From Ailanthus altissimus (Eukaryota > Streptophyta > Magnoliopsida > Sapindales > Simaroubaceae), in contig OX327709.1 in assembly GCA_946807835.1 (NCBI GenBank), positions 20,337,501 through 20,401,500 on the forward strand: a stretch of 64,000 nucleotides of DNA, read 5' to 3'. A program made the translations under genes and the position numbers. A model generated the notes under the pieces. That model did no database searches. It worked only from the letters and a program-made list of their open reading frames with translations, and was not told the origin of the DNA. Of the stretch, positions 11,146-23,456 are shown in pieces; positions within the stretch are counted from its first letter, which is position 1, and every line of letters starts with the position of its first letter.

Positions 11146-11423
11146 GTTTGCCTTTGATACTATTAGTTAGGGAGGCTATGTTTAAGATATAGGTGTTTAA
11201 CTTAAAAGATAAGTCTATTGGGTGGAGGAACCTTTATACTTTTTTTAAATACTGACATTACATTAGAGTTTGACTAGTACAGTAACCAGAGAACTATCGG
11301 GATAGCATATTACTTCCACACTTAAATCTGTCCAAAATAAAGATTCCTATAATGAAGAAAGAAGACCTTTACAATACAAGTGATTATTGCATTGCCTTGA
11401 CCTCCATGAGTTTATGAATTTTG
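11146..11423. other. Unclassified sequence between a solo LTR and Copia A
   Basis: No reading frame or LTR border is recognisable. It occupies the place where RNase H and the 3' LTR of Copia A would be expected, and neither is found. Confidence 0.4.
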
Positions 11424-11497
11424 CATGTGTTTAAAAAAGAATAGGACAATAATGACTTTACTCCATCTTTGGCGGTCCAAAGTTTTGACGTACTAGT
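11424..11497 (+). pseudogene. Fragment of a DUF604 glycosyltransferase gene
   Basis: Read on the plus strand this 74-bp piece encodes HVFKKE, a stop, then DNNDFTPSLAVQSFDVLV. The intact gene on the opposite strand has HVLENECENHDFAPAFAVQSFDV in exon 2 (near 25515-25590). The shared core NDF-P--AVQSFDV and 17 identical bases (ACGTCAAAACTTTGGAC on the complementary strand) make common origin likely. It is too diverged to be a recent copy of that gene. It abuts the point where the RT reading of Copia A ends (NYFLCI). Confidence 0.65.
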
Positions 11498-12509
11498 TAT
11501 ACATAGGAAATAATTAAAAGTCCTTGAGAGCAAAGGTATTGCCAAGCATGAGAATAAAATGTTCAAAAGCTGAAGTATTGTTGTTAGTAATTAAAATATC
11601 ATTGACATATAAGAGAATCAGCAGAATTTCACTATTAGATCTCTTGAAAAACAAAGACGTGTTATACTTAAAATTCACAAAGTTCCATTGCACCAATGCA
11701 AACTTGAGTTTCTCCTATTAAGCTCAAAGAGCTTGCTTGAGACTATAAAGAGCTTTGTAAAGCTTACAAATACAATTAGGATGAGGAGAATCAATAAATC
11801 CCTCGGGTTGGGTCATGTAAATAGCCTTTGAAAAATATTCATTTAAAAATACATTATTAATATCCAAATGTCTGATTTTTCAATGATTCATTATTGCTAA
11901 GCTCAGCATTACTCTGACAGTTGAGGGCTTGACAACATAACTAAATATCTTAAAATAATCCATACCTGGAGTTTGAAGAAAGCCGCTGAGCATCAAACAT
12001 GCTTTGTATTTAAATATAGAGCCATCAGTATTGTATTTTACTCTGAATATCTATTTATGGAGACAATTCATTGACTTCAACCATAGGAACAATAGCCCAA
12101 GTTTTGTTATTAAGCAAGAATTTATATTAATCATTTATAGTAACATTCTAGTTGGATCCAACAATGCTAACTTACCTGAATTAGGCTTAAGAGATATAAC
12201 TTGTGAAGCATATACTTTGGGCTTAAGAATGCCATTTTTAGCTCTAGTGATCATAAGATGTTTATTAGCTATAGAAGAAACATATGCTTTTGTTGGGACA
12301 CTAACTGTGTAATGAACTTCATTGCTGCTATAAATGTTAGGTAAATTATAGATGTAAAAGGTTGTGAAAAGGAACAATAAGTATAAGATGTTAAATAAAA
12401 GAACAACTCATTGTAAGAAAAATAGGTTTCATTAAAAGAAATGTGTCTGGCAATGTAAAGTTGTCTAGATGGATGAAGACATTTATAGCCTTTATGATAA
12501 TTGTTAGCT
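11498..12509 (-). pseudogene. Copia A: end of integrase region and reverse transcriptase (partial)
   Basis: Minus-strand reading gives NYHKGYKCLHPSRQLYIARHISFNE, the end of the integrase region. It is followed by an RT with KYNTDGSIFKYKACLM, TPGMDYFKIFSYVVKPSTVRVMLSLAI, DINNVFLN, AIYMTQPEGFIDSP, CKLYKALYSLKQA and VQWNFVNFKYNTSLF. The catalytic motif is YVNDIL instead of YVDDIL, so one catalytic aspartate has become asparagine. Reading ends after FALKDF-NYFLCI. Palm and thumb parts beyond this point, and RNase H, are missing. Confidence 0.85.
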
Positions 12510-13868
12510 TGTATTCATGGTGCATACATATGAATTGTGTTCATTGTATATATATCTCAATGTATGTCTAACAAGTATACAATTACATAGCGGAATTAGA
12601 AACTAATTTTTTAAGCAATAAACACACTGAAAATAAAGTCTTGTTACATTAACAATTCCAGAATAAGTACCTTAGAAACCTTTAGAAAATTTCTTTACTT
12701 GGAGTCCACTTTAAAGAGTTCCTATTGACAATTCTAGGCTTTAAGAATCTATGGGATTGAAACTCTAGCATGACAGCATTAAACTAGATTTCCAGCATGA
12801 AATTCATCCATGAACAATTCAACAACTTAAACTGATGCTCTCAATTGAAAATTGCAGAGAAGAGACTTAAATGAAACATTTTCAAAGTTTGCATATATAC
12901 ACTTGAAAATAAGGACCTAAATGCATAACATGTAATTTTTTAAAAACTTGGCCAATATGCATTTGACATTTGTCATTTATGCATCTCATACATGAAGACA
13001 AGTGTCACATAACACTTGCCATGTGTCAAAATTCCATTAGTTAACTTATTTAACTAATAATTAATTGGTTTAACAATTAAACCTTGACACATATTTTTTG
13101 AGAGTCCTGGATCAAATCCTGCTTTTTGAAATACTCCCGAATTGATTCATTTAATCCAGTCTGCTACCTCAGTGCTCAACGAATACACTTCATATTGTGA
13201 GGCTCCTTAGGTTCACATTCATTTGTCTTACAGAGCACTTCCACAAGTTCGTAAACAATGCCCTATACATACGTTACAGATATTACAGAATAGAGCGTTG
13301 AACCATACAAGTTGAGATCAATCATATCCATATAATCTTTTTGTCACTTATATCTTAGAAGAGCACATATATAGATCATCACCGACAAATCTTTGAGTGC
13401 TTAATCGTAAGCTTATCTCATTATTTTTATTTTCGTAAAATAATATCTGCAAACTTCTTTATGATATTGTTTAACCTTACGAAAAACTCTTTTCTAGGAT
13501 TTCTGCTTTTGGTCAAAAGACTTTTTAAAATATAATTCTCAGAGCATTAGGATATATAACTCACCCATATGAGCTGACAGATCCCATATCTACGTACACT
13601 GAACTTTATGAGTATCGAACTATACCCAGCAACACCCAACAATCAGACCATGAAATATCTTTGACATGTGTGGAACCAAAGTATGGTGGATCACTCACAA
13701 GTCCACTGTGGCACTCAGGTCAAAGAACTACGAATACTACTCAACTCGAGAAGACCCTCTATTGACAACTTTATAGGATATCTATTAAAGGTCCTCGTGA
13801 GTTTGTACAGTATCCCATCCTTATTGAATACTGTTTATTAAAATGGCACGTAAGCACCATCTCCAACA
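12510..13868 (-). repeat. 3' LTR of Copia H, shortened by an internal deletion
   Basis: It aligns with 20130-21953 from TGTATTCATGG to CTCCAACA. At about 13830 it jumps from TTGAATAC to TGTTTATTA, skipping some 430 bases present in the other LTR (about 21510-21925). This explains 1359 against 1824 bp. Both LTRs share blocks such as CAAGTGTCA, TTAATTGGTTTAAC and GAGCTGAC. Confidence 0.8.
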
Positions 13869-16420
13869 ACTCCCACTTGCTCTAGTGTATTTCATGATGA
13901 TATCTAATATCTATTGATTTCACTTGTTTCTCAAATGCTCTAGAAGTTAAGGCCCTAATGAGTGGGTCCGCTATGTTTCCTATAGAATCTACCATATACA
14001 CTATTACATCTCTTTTGAATAAGACTTATCTAAATATATGGTATTTGATCTCCACATGTTTAAACTTCTGGTGTATTATTAACTACTATGCTTTAGCAAT
14101 TACCCATTTAATTATTATATAATGGGATTATGAAACAGTGAACTAGAACTATTTCGAGTTCAACAACAATTTTACGTATCCACATTGCTTCCTTTATAGC
14201 TTATAAAGCCGCAAGGTATTCTTCCTCTAAGGTAGAATTAACTGTAAACACCTACTAAACATGCTACTACTTGATTGCGGCACCTATTGAGAAGAATACA
14301 TATATAAATGTAGACTTTCTATCATCGTGATCAAACTCGAAGTCAAAATTAGTGTATCTTCTTATTTATAAATTACATTCTCCATATTTCTAAAACTTAT
14401 CCTCTGTATCTTTAAGATATTTCAGGATATGTTTCGCGACCATCTAATAGTTGTTACCTATATCAAATAGATACCTAGTTCTAGCTCTATCTCTATAAAG
14501 CTTTATACTCAATATATAAGAAGCATTTCCCTAATCCTATGGAGAAGTTTTTACTTAATAATTATTGACTAGCTATTACATACCAATATCGTTTTCGATA
14601 TTGAGTATGTCATCCTCATATAGAGAACCTAAAAGACAATGTTGCTTCCACTGCTCTTTTTTAAAGACACATGTTTTCTTTTCATTTTTGATAAAACTAG
14701 ACTCTCCGATTTCTTAATTAAAATAAAGATTTTAGTTTCGGAAGGCCTGTTTAAGTCTATAAATGAACTTCTTCAGTATACACACTAGATTAGAAGTCCG
14801 GCTAGATATAAAATATTTAGGCTATTCTATGTATGTCTCTTATTGGAGACATAAATTCCAAAATACTGTCTTTACATCCATCTATTATATTTCATGAATT
14901 TATATATGCAGCAATAGTTAATGAAATTTATATCGACTTTAACATAGTTTTTGATGAAAGGTTTCCTTATAATTGATCTTAAATCGTTTAGTGTAATCTT
15001 TTACCACCACTCGGCCTTTAAAAGTCTCTACTTTTAATGGGCTCTTACGCTTCCGCTTACAAATTCTTTTACCATCAATAAGAACTATTCCTTTAAAAAG
15101 CGTAATCAAGTCTCAAACTTGATTGACATGCTTTGAGTCAATTTTTAAATTTCATAACTTCTTGCTATTTTCCTAAATTAATGCCTAACATCATTTCTTT
15201 ATAAACTCATAGGATCTTTTCCTTTAACTAAAGAAACCCCAAAAGCTTTTTTAAGAATCAAACATACTTTACAGACATCCTTAACATCCATTCGACTTAC
15301 ATAAAGCTTGTGTCTAAAAGGTATTTCACTCGATTAAGTATGAAGTTCCATCATTGGTTTTATAAATCTTATATTGACTTTCTCAAGTTTAATCATTCTA
15401 TAATCTGCAAAACACATGAGAAACTATTTCTCTTAGAAAGTGGCATAATAAAAAATGAATGTTTCGCTCTTCCTAGATCATAGAACTGATGTTCTTTGAA
15501 CCGATATTTAAATCCAATGGGTACAAGTTTATCCTGTTGGATAACTTTTACATAAGTAGAACATCCTCAAATCTTAACATACTTAAGACTCGGTTGCTTG
15601 CTAATATATATTTTATATGAAGTAGTTGGAATGGCTTTTAATAGAACTCTCTTCAATAAATGAATAACAGTCTCTTGAGTATAACCCTATAGATATTTTT
15701 TGATGAATGGTGTAACTCATTATCAATCGATCCTCATTTTTGATAATACTATTATGTTTTAGGAATACATGGAGGATTATAATAAGCGAGAATCTTATTC
15801 TTCTTTAAATGTTTCAGGAATTTACTACTCATGTATTTATCACTTCAATCTGATCAAATACATTTAATACATATTGGCGGTTGGTTTCTTAACCTCAAAT
15901 CTGATCAAAGATATTTAATACTCAAGTGAATAACAGTCTCTTGAGTATAACCTTATAGATATTTTTTGATGAATGGTGTAACTCATTATCAATCGATCCT
16001 CATTTTTGAAAATACTATTATGTTTTAGGAATACATGGAGGATTATAATAAGCGAGAATCTTATTCTTCTTTAAATGTTTCAGGAATTTACTACTCATGT
16101 ATTTATCACTTCAATCTGATCAAAGACATTTAATACATATTGGCGGTTGGTTTCTTAACCTCAAATCGAAAGCCCTTTGAACATTTCAAAAGTTTTCAAC
16201 TTATGTTTCAACAAACACATGTCCATATTGTTACATTCATCGATGAAGTCAATGAAGTAAGGAAACTTATCTATAGCAGTGTGATTCATTAAACCATATA
16301 CATTATCATATACAAGTTTCAATAAATCCGTTGGCACAGTGTCAAACACCAACAATAGAGACATAGTCATCATCCCTTGAATACAAGATTCATAAATCGG
16401 ATAGGGTCTCATAGTAAGAT
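13869..16420 (-). pseudogene. Copia H pol (integrase, RT, RNase H), heavily decayed
   Basis: Minus-strand reading from about 16412 gives YFIDFIDECNNMDMCLLKHKLKTFEMFKG. This is the Copia integrase block YFITFIDDxSRYGYVYLxKHKSEAFExFK. Near 14620 is VLYM, a frameshift, then DDILNIENDIGM, the RT catalytic block. Near 14320 is DHDDRKSTFICILL (RNase H, D-RKST). The end reads VYMVDSIGNIADPLIRALTS, the usual NIADPLTKAL block, followed by HEIH and a stop just before the purine tract. Frameshifts and stops are dense. A 266-bp tandem duplication lies within (15662-16166). Confidence 0.8.
15662..16166. repeat. Recent tandem duplication, period 266 bp
   Basis: The unit beginning GAATAACAGTCTCTTGAG at 15662 recurs at 15928. 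About 239 bases after each start are almost identical, with only a handful of differences. The copies end at CCTCAAATC. The junction carries a short filler that repeats CTGATCAAAGA and TTTAATA. Confidence 0.92.
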
Positions 16421-17609
16421 CAAGTATCTAACCATCCTTAATCAGATAAGTTAGACATTTTACGCCCGTATGTTTTAATCTCATTTGCCACAAAGTTTCA
16501 GAACTTACTACTTTATCTATTCACTAATTTATTCAAGACATTTCCTCTTGTATCTTAATTATAATGGCCTTTTGTCAACTGACATTCAGCTGGCAATACA
16601 TTATCAACATCATGTAAATATAAGAAATAATTCCTCTTATATACATAATAACCTTCAATGTCTTACGTAATAAGAGATACTAAATATTTAATAATGTTCG
16701 GCATAAAATAATTAGTATACTTTACAGCAGAAGAGAGAAGTGACTAAAAGTCTGAACAACTTCGTCGTTTTTTAAAATCATTATTTTCTATGGGAAGATG
16801 TACTTATCGTTACGGTAGCTTCTTAGTAATTCTCAAATCATATAACAATTTTTTATATTAAAGGAATATAGGGTATTTAATACACAGCCTTTTCTAGCAT
16901 TAAATGTTGACAAAATGTCAATGTTTAGTAAATAATCATCTTAGGGGTTTATATTGTCTATTTCAAGGTACTTGGACAGTAACCATTACAATGTCGAACC
17001 ACGCTACAATAGAAAATAATTTCTTTTGTCTTTATTCTCAATCTTACGAATTTTGGATATATCAAAAGTAATGCTTTTAGTATGGAGCATAATACTACTT
17101 GCACTATTTATGTGCACTTGTTCCTACTGAATATCAATAAATATTGAGGTCAAGATATATATGACTTGACTCTCAAATTATTTTTATCTTATTTTTGATA
17201 ATTTAAACCTCTTTAGAAGAAGTATTATCAAAAACACCTCTTATCATCTTTTGATCTTTAATATATTCAAGTTGTACCGAATCTAAAATAATTCTAAGAT
17301 TCTAAGTTAGTCATAATAATTATTCTTGTGCCCTACAATTCGTGCGTGTCTAATGTGTATCTTTAACTGGTTGCTCGTATTCTTCTTATCGTATCTCTAT
17401 AAGACAAGACAAAAGATGTTTAGCAAATTATTTCTAATTGTTAATATTAACATTTTTAAATCATGGATATAACTAGTATATGTTTTCGATATAAAGACGC
17501 TTTCTTACTGCTTTACATATTTCTTGTAATCTCTTAAATGAAAAAGAAAAAAATTTAACATTTTAAATTTTACAATGAGAAATAAATCTAATTAGCATTC
17601 TACTTAGGC

Positions 17610-17901
17610 CCCACACTTTAGTGATATTAGCCTTTGTAAAACCCAAAGGGTAGACAACTCATGTCAAATACATCTAATGCAACTTTTACTTCTAATCTTA
17701 AATACACCTTATCTTCATACTTTAGCGATATTGGGTAAGTGTATTCCAGATTTACTTGTTAATGATCAAATATAAGTTACTGATATTACCCTCACATTTT
17801 AGTGATATTGGATAGTACTTTCGCTTATATTTGCCTCATCTCATGTTTAATTGGCATGTTTCGAATCACATTAACAAATCCCTCACACTTTAGTAATATT
17901 A
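17610..17901. repeat. Four spaced copies of a CACACTTTAGTGATATT motif
   Basis: The motif occurs at about 17610, 17712, 17789 and 17880 (plus strand), spaced by roughly 77 to 102 bases. Variants are CATACTTTAGCGATATT, CACATTTTAGTGATATT and CACACTTTAGTAATATT. The sequence between copies is only loosely similar, so this is an old, degenerate tandem arrangement in the Copia H leader or gag region. Confidence 0.7.
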
Positions 17902-18250
17902 GAAAAAGACTGAGATGAAAAAACTAATACCATATTGACGAGGCGGACCATGTATAATACTATCGCATAATGTAATATATTTCAATCTGATTAAGAGAGA
18001 TTTTTAATTTATAATGTCTTTTTCACATCTTATATGAATTTGATTCATAATCAGAATATTTGTTTAGACAAGCACAACTAACCCTCACCAGTAGGACTTC
18101 TATTATAGTTAAAAATGTAAACAAATATTAGCAATTTATATAACACAATGATATAACAATTATATTTGCATTAAATAAAAGCTCACATACATATAATGCA
18201 AAATGTAGTGTACTACTTGGAATGCCCTAACGCTATAATTTTTTTTGAAT

Positions 18251-18560
18251 GCCTTAATGTTTAACTCTTTGAACACATTGAATTATAGTTTATAGTACCT
18301 TGGCAAGACAAAAATAAAGGAAAACTAAGATTTTTTTTTACTTTTTCTTAGTCTCAATGCCTTGGCGTTCAGTCCTATAACGCCTCTATGTTCAACACTT
18401 GAACACGTCACCAAGCAACCACCAACACTTCAACATTATACTCTATAAAGCCTCGCCATTGGTAGTTTTGAACTCCCTAATGTTCAACCAAGTAATGCCG
18501 CAACGTTCATCCAAAAAATAAATGCCTCAATGTTCCAAGGCCAACGCACCAGCGTTCATT
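18251..18560. repeat. Dispersed GCC-N5-GTTCA-type motif cluster
   Basis: Seven or so variants of GCC(T/G)(C/T)AA(C/T)GTTCA lie within about 310 bases, for example near 18251, 18359, 18381, 18472, 18497, 18524 and 18546. Spacing is irregular. The stretch is richer in CG than its surroundings. Role unknown. Confidence 0.5.
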
Positions 18561-18682
18561 TGGGTTGAACCCAGAATCTGATTTTTCAACATTTCAAAAC
18601 ACGATTTAACTCATGATGTGCATCCCTAATACTTTTAATACACCACATTAACCCAGAAAAAAATGAATATATGCTTTGTTAC

Positions 18683-20113
18683 TAATGAACACTTGAAATT
18701 ACACATTTAATAAGGGTTTTACATCATTGTTTTGTATTATTAGTATCTTTAACCCCCATAACTTAAGTATGTTTACAATATTGTACATAATTAGCTTTTA
18801 ACTGTTTTGTAGTAGGTTCAGTAAAATGGGGATAAATTTCTACCTAAAGATCTAATTGGAGTGATTATTAATCCTGTGAATAGCTGACTCAATGAGCTAA
18901 CATATTATATTTCACAAAGCATTTGAAATTTGAGCATTTAAAGGGTAAAAATAGCCTAGAACAGAATTGATCTGCAGTACAAGCCCAATCTGAACAGTAA
19001 TCTGTATTTGACCCATAACTATAGCAATACGTATCTAATACTTATGAGATAACTAAATTTGAAATAAGAGATTTATCTACAACTTTGATATTTTGAGTGA
19101 CAGCTAATTCGGATCACATCAATTCTAAATTAGATAATCAAGTGGATGCATTAATGATAATCAATATAAATTATTTGCCACCATTTTTTACTTTTATCAT
19201 TCAAATGGTTCCCCCTTCATTTATCTCGATTTATCTATATTTTTCTATAAATAGATAACATGTTTATGCTCAAAAGATGTAATTAGAGAGCTAGATTTTA
19301 GTTTAAAACACTTATCTTTGTATGATCTCTTTGTAATATTATTTTTCTTGTTTACTATTATAAAGTTATGTTATTTCTTCTTCCATTTCTTTTCTTTTCT
19401 TTTTCTTTAGTTTTATTATGTTCAAGTAATTTTTTTATGTTAAGGTAAAAGGTTGAAACTCTTGGTAAGGTAATAAGATATATTTAACTCTTATTCATTA
19501 ATTTAATGCTTCATTCTTAAGTTATGCAAATTTATATATGATGTATTTATTTTGTTTGTAATATTAATACACTTTTTTCTAAAGTGGTGCCTTTTGATTT
19601 ATTATAAATAATTTTTATAGTTGACACAATAAGTTCTTGAAACTATTTACAAGATTTGGTATATATACTCTTTCTTGTAAAGTAGAAGTCTTGATTTATT
19701 GTAGACAACTATAAAGATTGACATAATAAATACTTGAACCCATTTATAAAATTTGGTGTTATAATAATTAAAAAAATAAATACTAGTTAATATATAATTG
19801 GTGATGAACTTTAATTGTTATATCTTTCGGTTGGAACCTCATTTGTGTGAGGATTCCAATTGAGTTATAAAAAGAGTTAAATATATTATTACTTCTTATG
19901 CTAATAGTGGATCCCCATAACTTTAACTTTTATTTTAATTGGTTAATTAAATTAATATTTGCAAATATCTTATTTGCATTAATTGTATTTAAACTATTTA
20001 TAGTTTGTAATTTTAATTTCACTTCTCTGTAGATCGATCTCGTTCTCATCAGGTTATTTATTACTTCGACAATCCTGCACTTGAGAATAAACTCCTATAT
20101 TCTGGACATGTCA
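18683..20113 (+). mobile_element. Solo Ty3/gypsy-type LTR, target duplication GTTAC
   Basis: GTTAC occurs at 18678-18682 and again at 20114-20118, bounding a 1431-bp segment. It starts TAATGAACACTTG (TG decayed to TA) and ends ACATGTCA. A TATA-like CTATAAATAG lies near 19246. The end carries TCTGTAGATCGATCTCG and TTACTTCGACAATCCTGCAC, a signature of plant gypsy LTR ends. Its start resembles that of the solo LTR at 54816 (TGATGAACAC). It sits in the primer-binding site of Copia H. There is no coding sequence. Confidence 0.8.
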
Positions 20114-20129
20114 GTTACCATTATTAACG

Positions 20130-21953
20130 TGCATTTATGGTATATTTGTGTGCATTGTGTTCATTGTAAATATATCTCAATGCATGTCTAACAAGCATAC
20201 AATAATGCATCGGAATTGGAAACTAATTTCCTAAGCAATAAACACACTAAAAATGAAGTCTTGTTACATTAACAAATCCAGAATGAGTACCTTAGAATCC
20301 CTTGGAACATTTCCTTACTTGAAGTGTTTCTATTAGCAATTTCAGGCTTCAAAAATCTGTGGGATTGAAATTCTAGAATAATAACATTAAATTGATTTTT
20401 CAGCATCAAATTCGTCCATAAACAGTTTAATAACTTGAACTGATGCTCTCATTTGAAACTTGTAGAGAAGAGACTTAAATGAAATATTTTCAAAGTTTGT
20501 ATATATATATATATACGTGAAAATAGGAACCTAAATGCATAACTTGCAAAGTTTCAAAAACTTGGCCAATATGCATTTGACAATTGTCATTCATGCATTC
20601 CATGCATGAAGACAAGTGTCAAACAATACTTGCTACTTATCATCAACTTGTTCTATGCATGTGACACATGTCACTCATGCATAGATCCTTTATGCCACGT
20701 GTCAAAATTTTTTAGTTAACTTATTTAACTAATAATTAATTGGTTTAACACTTAAACCTTGGCACATAGATTTCTCGAGAATTCTAGAAAAAATTCAGCT
20801 TTTTAAAATTCTCTTGGATCGAATCGCTCGATCCGATCTACTATCTCAGTGTTTAACGAGTACACTTTATACTATAAAACTTTTTAGGTTCACTTTCGTT
20901 TGTCTTACGGAGTACTTCCACAAGTCTGTGAACAATGCCCCATACATACGTTACAGATATTACAGAATGGAGCATTGAACAATACAAGTTGAGGTTAAAT
21001 ATATCCATTAATTATTTCGTGACATATACCCTAGAAGAGCAGAGATATAGATCATCATAGTCAAATCTCTGAGTGCTCAACCATAAACTTATCTCTAGAT
21101 TTGTATTTTCGTAAAACAATATCTACAAACTCTTTTGTGATATTGTTTAACCTTATGAAAAACTCTTTTTCAAGTTTTTTCTTTTGGCCAAAAGACTTCA
21201 TAAAATACAATTCTTGAAGTATCAAGATATATAACTCACCCATATGAGCTGACGGAACTCATATCTACGCACATCAGACTCTATGAGCATTGAACTATAC
21301 CCAGCGACACCCAGCGGTTAGACCATGAAAGGTCTTTGATATACGTGGAACTAAAGTATAGTGGATCACTCACAGAGCCCATCACAACGCTCAGGTTAAA
21401 GGACTACGAATACTACTCAACTCGAGAAAACTCTCAATTGACGATTTTATAGGATGTCTATTGGAGGTCTTTGTGAGTTTGTACAGTATCTAATCCTCAC
21501 TGAATACCTATATACCCATGCGAGCTTTTGCTAAACCCATGGTCTGCTAAGACTAATAATTTTGGACAATTCAGATATAAATATACACTGATCCAAAAGG
21601 AAAATCGATTAACCTGTGTCGATAACTATGGATCAGGAATGATGTTTTCGAGAACATACTACATAATGCCAATTCTTAGCATCATTTGCAATTCTTAACA
21701 TCATTTGTAATTCTTTACAACTATGTCATTATTAATATATATTCGGATATTTGTCCAATTTCAGATAAGGTTTTAACTTTTTGAATTGCTAATTTTTAGC
21801 GTTGACCCAAACTCCTTTAGATTAGATTTAAACTCCTTTAGATCTGCAATGTCTGTAAATGTCACAAGCTTCTTACTATATAATTATGTATCAACGATTA
21901 TTATCGAAATGATTACTGTTTATTAGAATGGCATATAAACACCATCTCTAATA
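20130..21953 (-). repeat. 5' LTR of Copia H
   Basis: On the plus strand it runs from TGCATTTATGG to CTCTAATA; the minus-strand start has decayed from TG to TA. It is 1824 bp and keeps the stretch that the other LTR has lost. Blocks such as AACTCCTTTAGAT near its minus-strand start are shared with the solo LTRs at 471-2652, 8815-10945 and 33383-35431. Confidence 0.8.
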
Positions 21954-23456
21954 GACTATACCTAAGAACAGACACTTAGTTGTTTGAAAGTCTAGCTTAT
22001 ATCTTTGATATGGTTTTAGTAGAGGATAACAGGCACATCCAAATGGCTTTAAAAAAATTATAATCTTGTGATGAGTGAAACATTTTAAAGAGTGGATATG
22101 ACAGAATTGGTGTAGGAAGTTTATTGATGAGATATAAAGCTGTGTGAAAGGATTTTCACTAAAGAGAAAGTGGCATTTGAGCTAGAGTAAGGAGAGTTAG
22201 ACCAGTTTCTACTATATATTTGTATTTTCTCCCAATTACATAATTTTGGTGATGAGTGTAAGGGTAAATAAGTCTAAGTTGAATACCTTGGGAGGCTAAA
22301 TAATTAGTAAAAGGCTTATACTCCTATCCCCAATCTGATTGAAGTGCAAGAATTTGTCTATTTAACTATTTTTCAACCCATAATCTGAATGAAATGAAGA
22401 CATATAAAGCATCTGATTTTGTTTTTATTAGAAAAATCCAACAAAATCTGGTATGATCATCTACAAAGCTAATATAATATCTATATCCCTCTCTTGACAA
22501 CATTGGAGCTGAACCCATAGATCTGTGTAGATCAGTTGTAATGGATCTGAAGATTTGATAGTATTAGTCTGAAAATGCAGTTTATGGCGTTTACCATGTT
22601 GACAGGTATTGCAGAAGTCTAGTTTAGGAATAGATTTATTCTGAAAGTTATGTTTATAGCTCTTTAATACATTTATAATTGTGATGGAATTTGGATGTCT
22701 TAAATGTAAATGCCAAAGATTAATATTTGTTGGGTTCTCTATTACATCAGCAATATGATTTTGAATATAATTATTTGTATTGCTGATATTTGAGATTACA
22801 GGACTTTCACATGCTTTATTCTTACTGTATGACTTATATACAAGAAAAATGGATAACATTGACTTAAGAATGAATGAAGGATTAAGTTGTGTTTGATTAC
22901 AAGGTGAGAAACATAGTAGCAATTTGTAGAGACTATTCTCAACAGTACCATTTAGCTGCAAAATGCCCTTCTTATTGTCCTTAACAAAACAACAATTAAA
23001 GAAGAACTCAAGAAGTATATCATTATCTTGAGTCAACTTAGAGACACTTATTAAATTCTTGGTAATCTTAGGCACAAATAGATTGTCTTTAAGCAACAAT
23101 TTTGAGCCATTTTGACACCTCAATGTTGAGGTTCCAATCAATTTAATAATTAAATTGCTGCCATTTCCAATAATAAGTTGATTGTTACCTGTGAATTCTA
23201 TCTTACCACTAATATTATCAGCATCAAATGTCAAATGGTGTGTTGCTCTAGAATCAATGTACCTGTTTGAATTGACTGTAGCCTTTGGAGTATGCCATTC
23301 TGCTTCTGAAAATCCATCTGATACATTCTAAGTTGCCACAAATGCAGATTTAGCAGATACTGATCCACTTGAAGGACCAACAGAACCAACATAGCTCATG
23401 CTAGCAGGTCCATTATCAGGAGAAGATAACTATAGAAACTCATATGATTGAATAAA
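21954..23456 (-). pseudogene. Copia A protease and integrase
   Basis: The minus strand reads DSRATHHLTFDADN just upstream of a 257-codon open stretch (22461-23234). The protease D-S-G-A motif has Gly changed to Arg. IIGNGSNLIIKLIG, LLLKDNLFVPKITKNLISVSKLTQDND and FVKDNKKG follow. The GAG-pre-integrase block NINLWHLHLRHPNSITIINVLKSY-C-C is clear, then LDFCNTCQHGKRHKLHF and LQLIYTDLWV. The integrase core continues in another frame with YRYYISFVDDHTRFCWIF, ALQSDWG and YTHHQN. A frameshift near 22470 and later stops disable it. Reading ends at the insertion point of Copia H. Confidence 0.88.

Larger units (their letters stand above)
16421..18677 (-). pseudogene. Copia H gag/leader region, largely unreadable
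   Basis: This is the part of H between its integrase and its primer-binding site, where gag-protease and leader should lie. I cannot follow any continuous gag reading on the minus strand. It contains two kinds of short repeated motif (17610-17901 and 18251-18560), listed separately. Just before the solo LTR border, the minus strand carries GTAACAAAGCATATATTC, which looks like the displaced half of the primer-binding site. Confidence 0.5.
12510..21953 (-). mobile_element. Copia element H, minus strand, with long LTRs
   Basis: Two direct LTR copies (12510-13868 and 20130-21953) flank about 6.3 kb of decayed Copia internal sequence. The 3' purine tract on the minus strand (AGCAAGTGGGAG, just above 13868) and the pol readings set the orientation. 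The insertion split Copia A. A candidate target duplication (TAGCT on the left, TAGACT overlapping the right border) is imperfect, so the borders are good to a few bases only. A solo gypsy-type LTR (18683-20113) lies inside. Confidence 0.82.
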
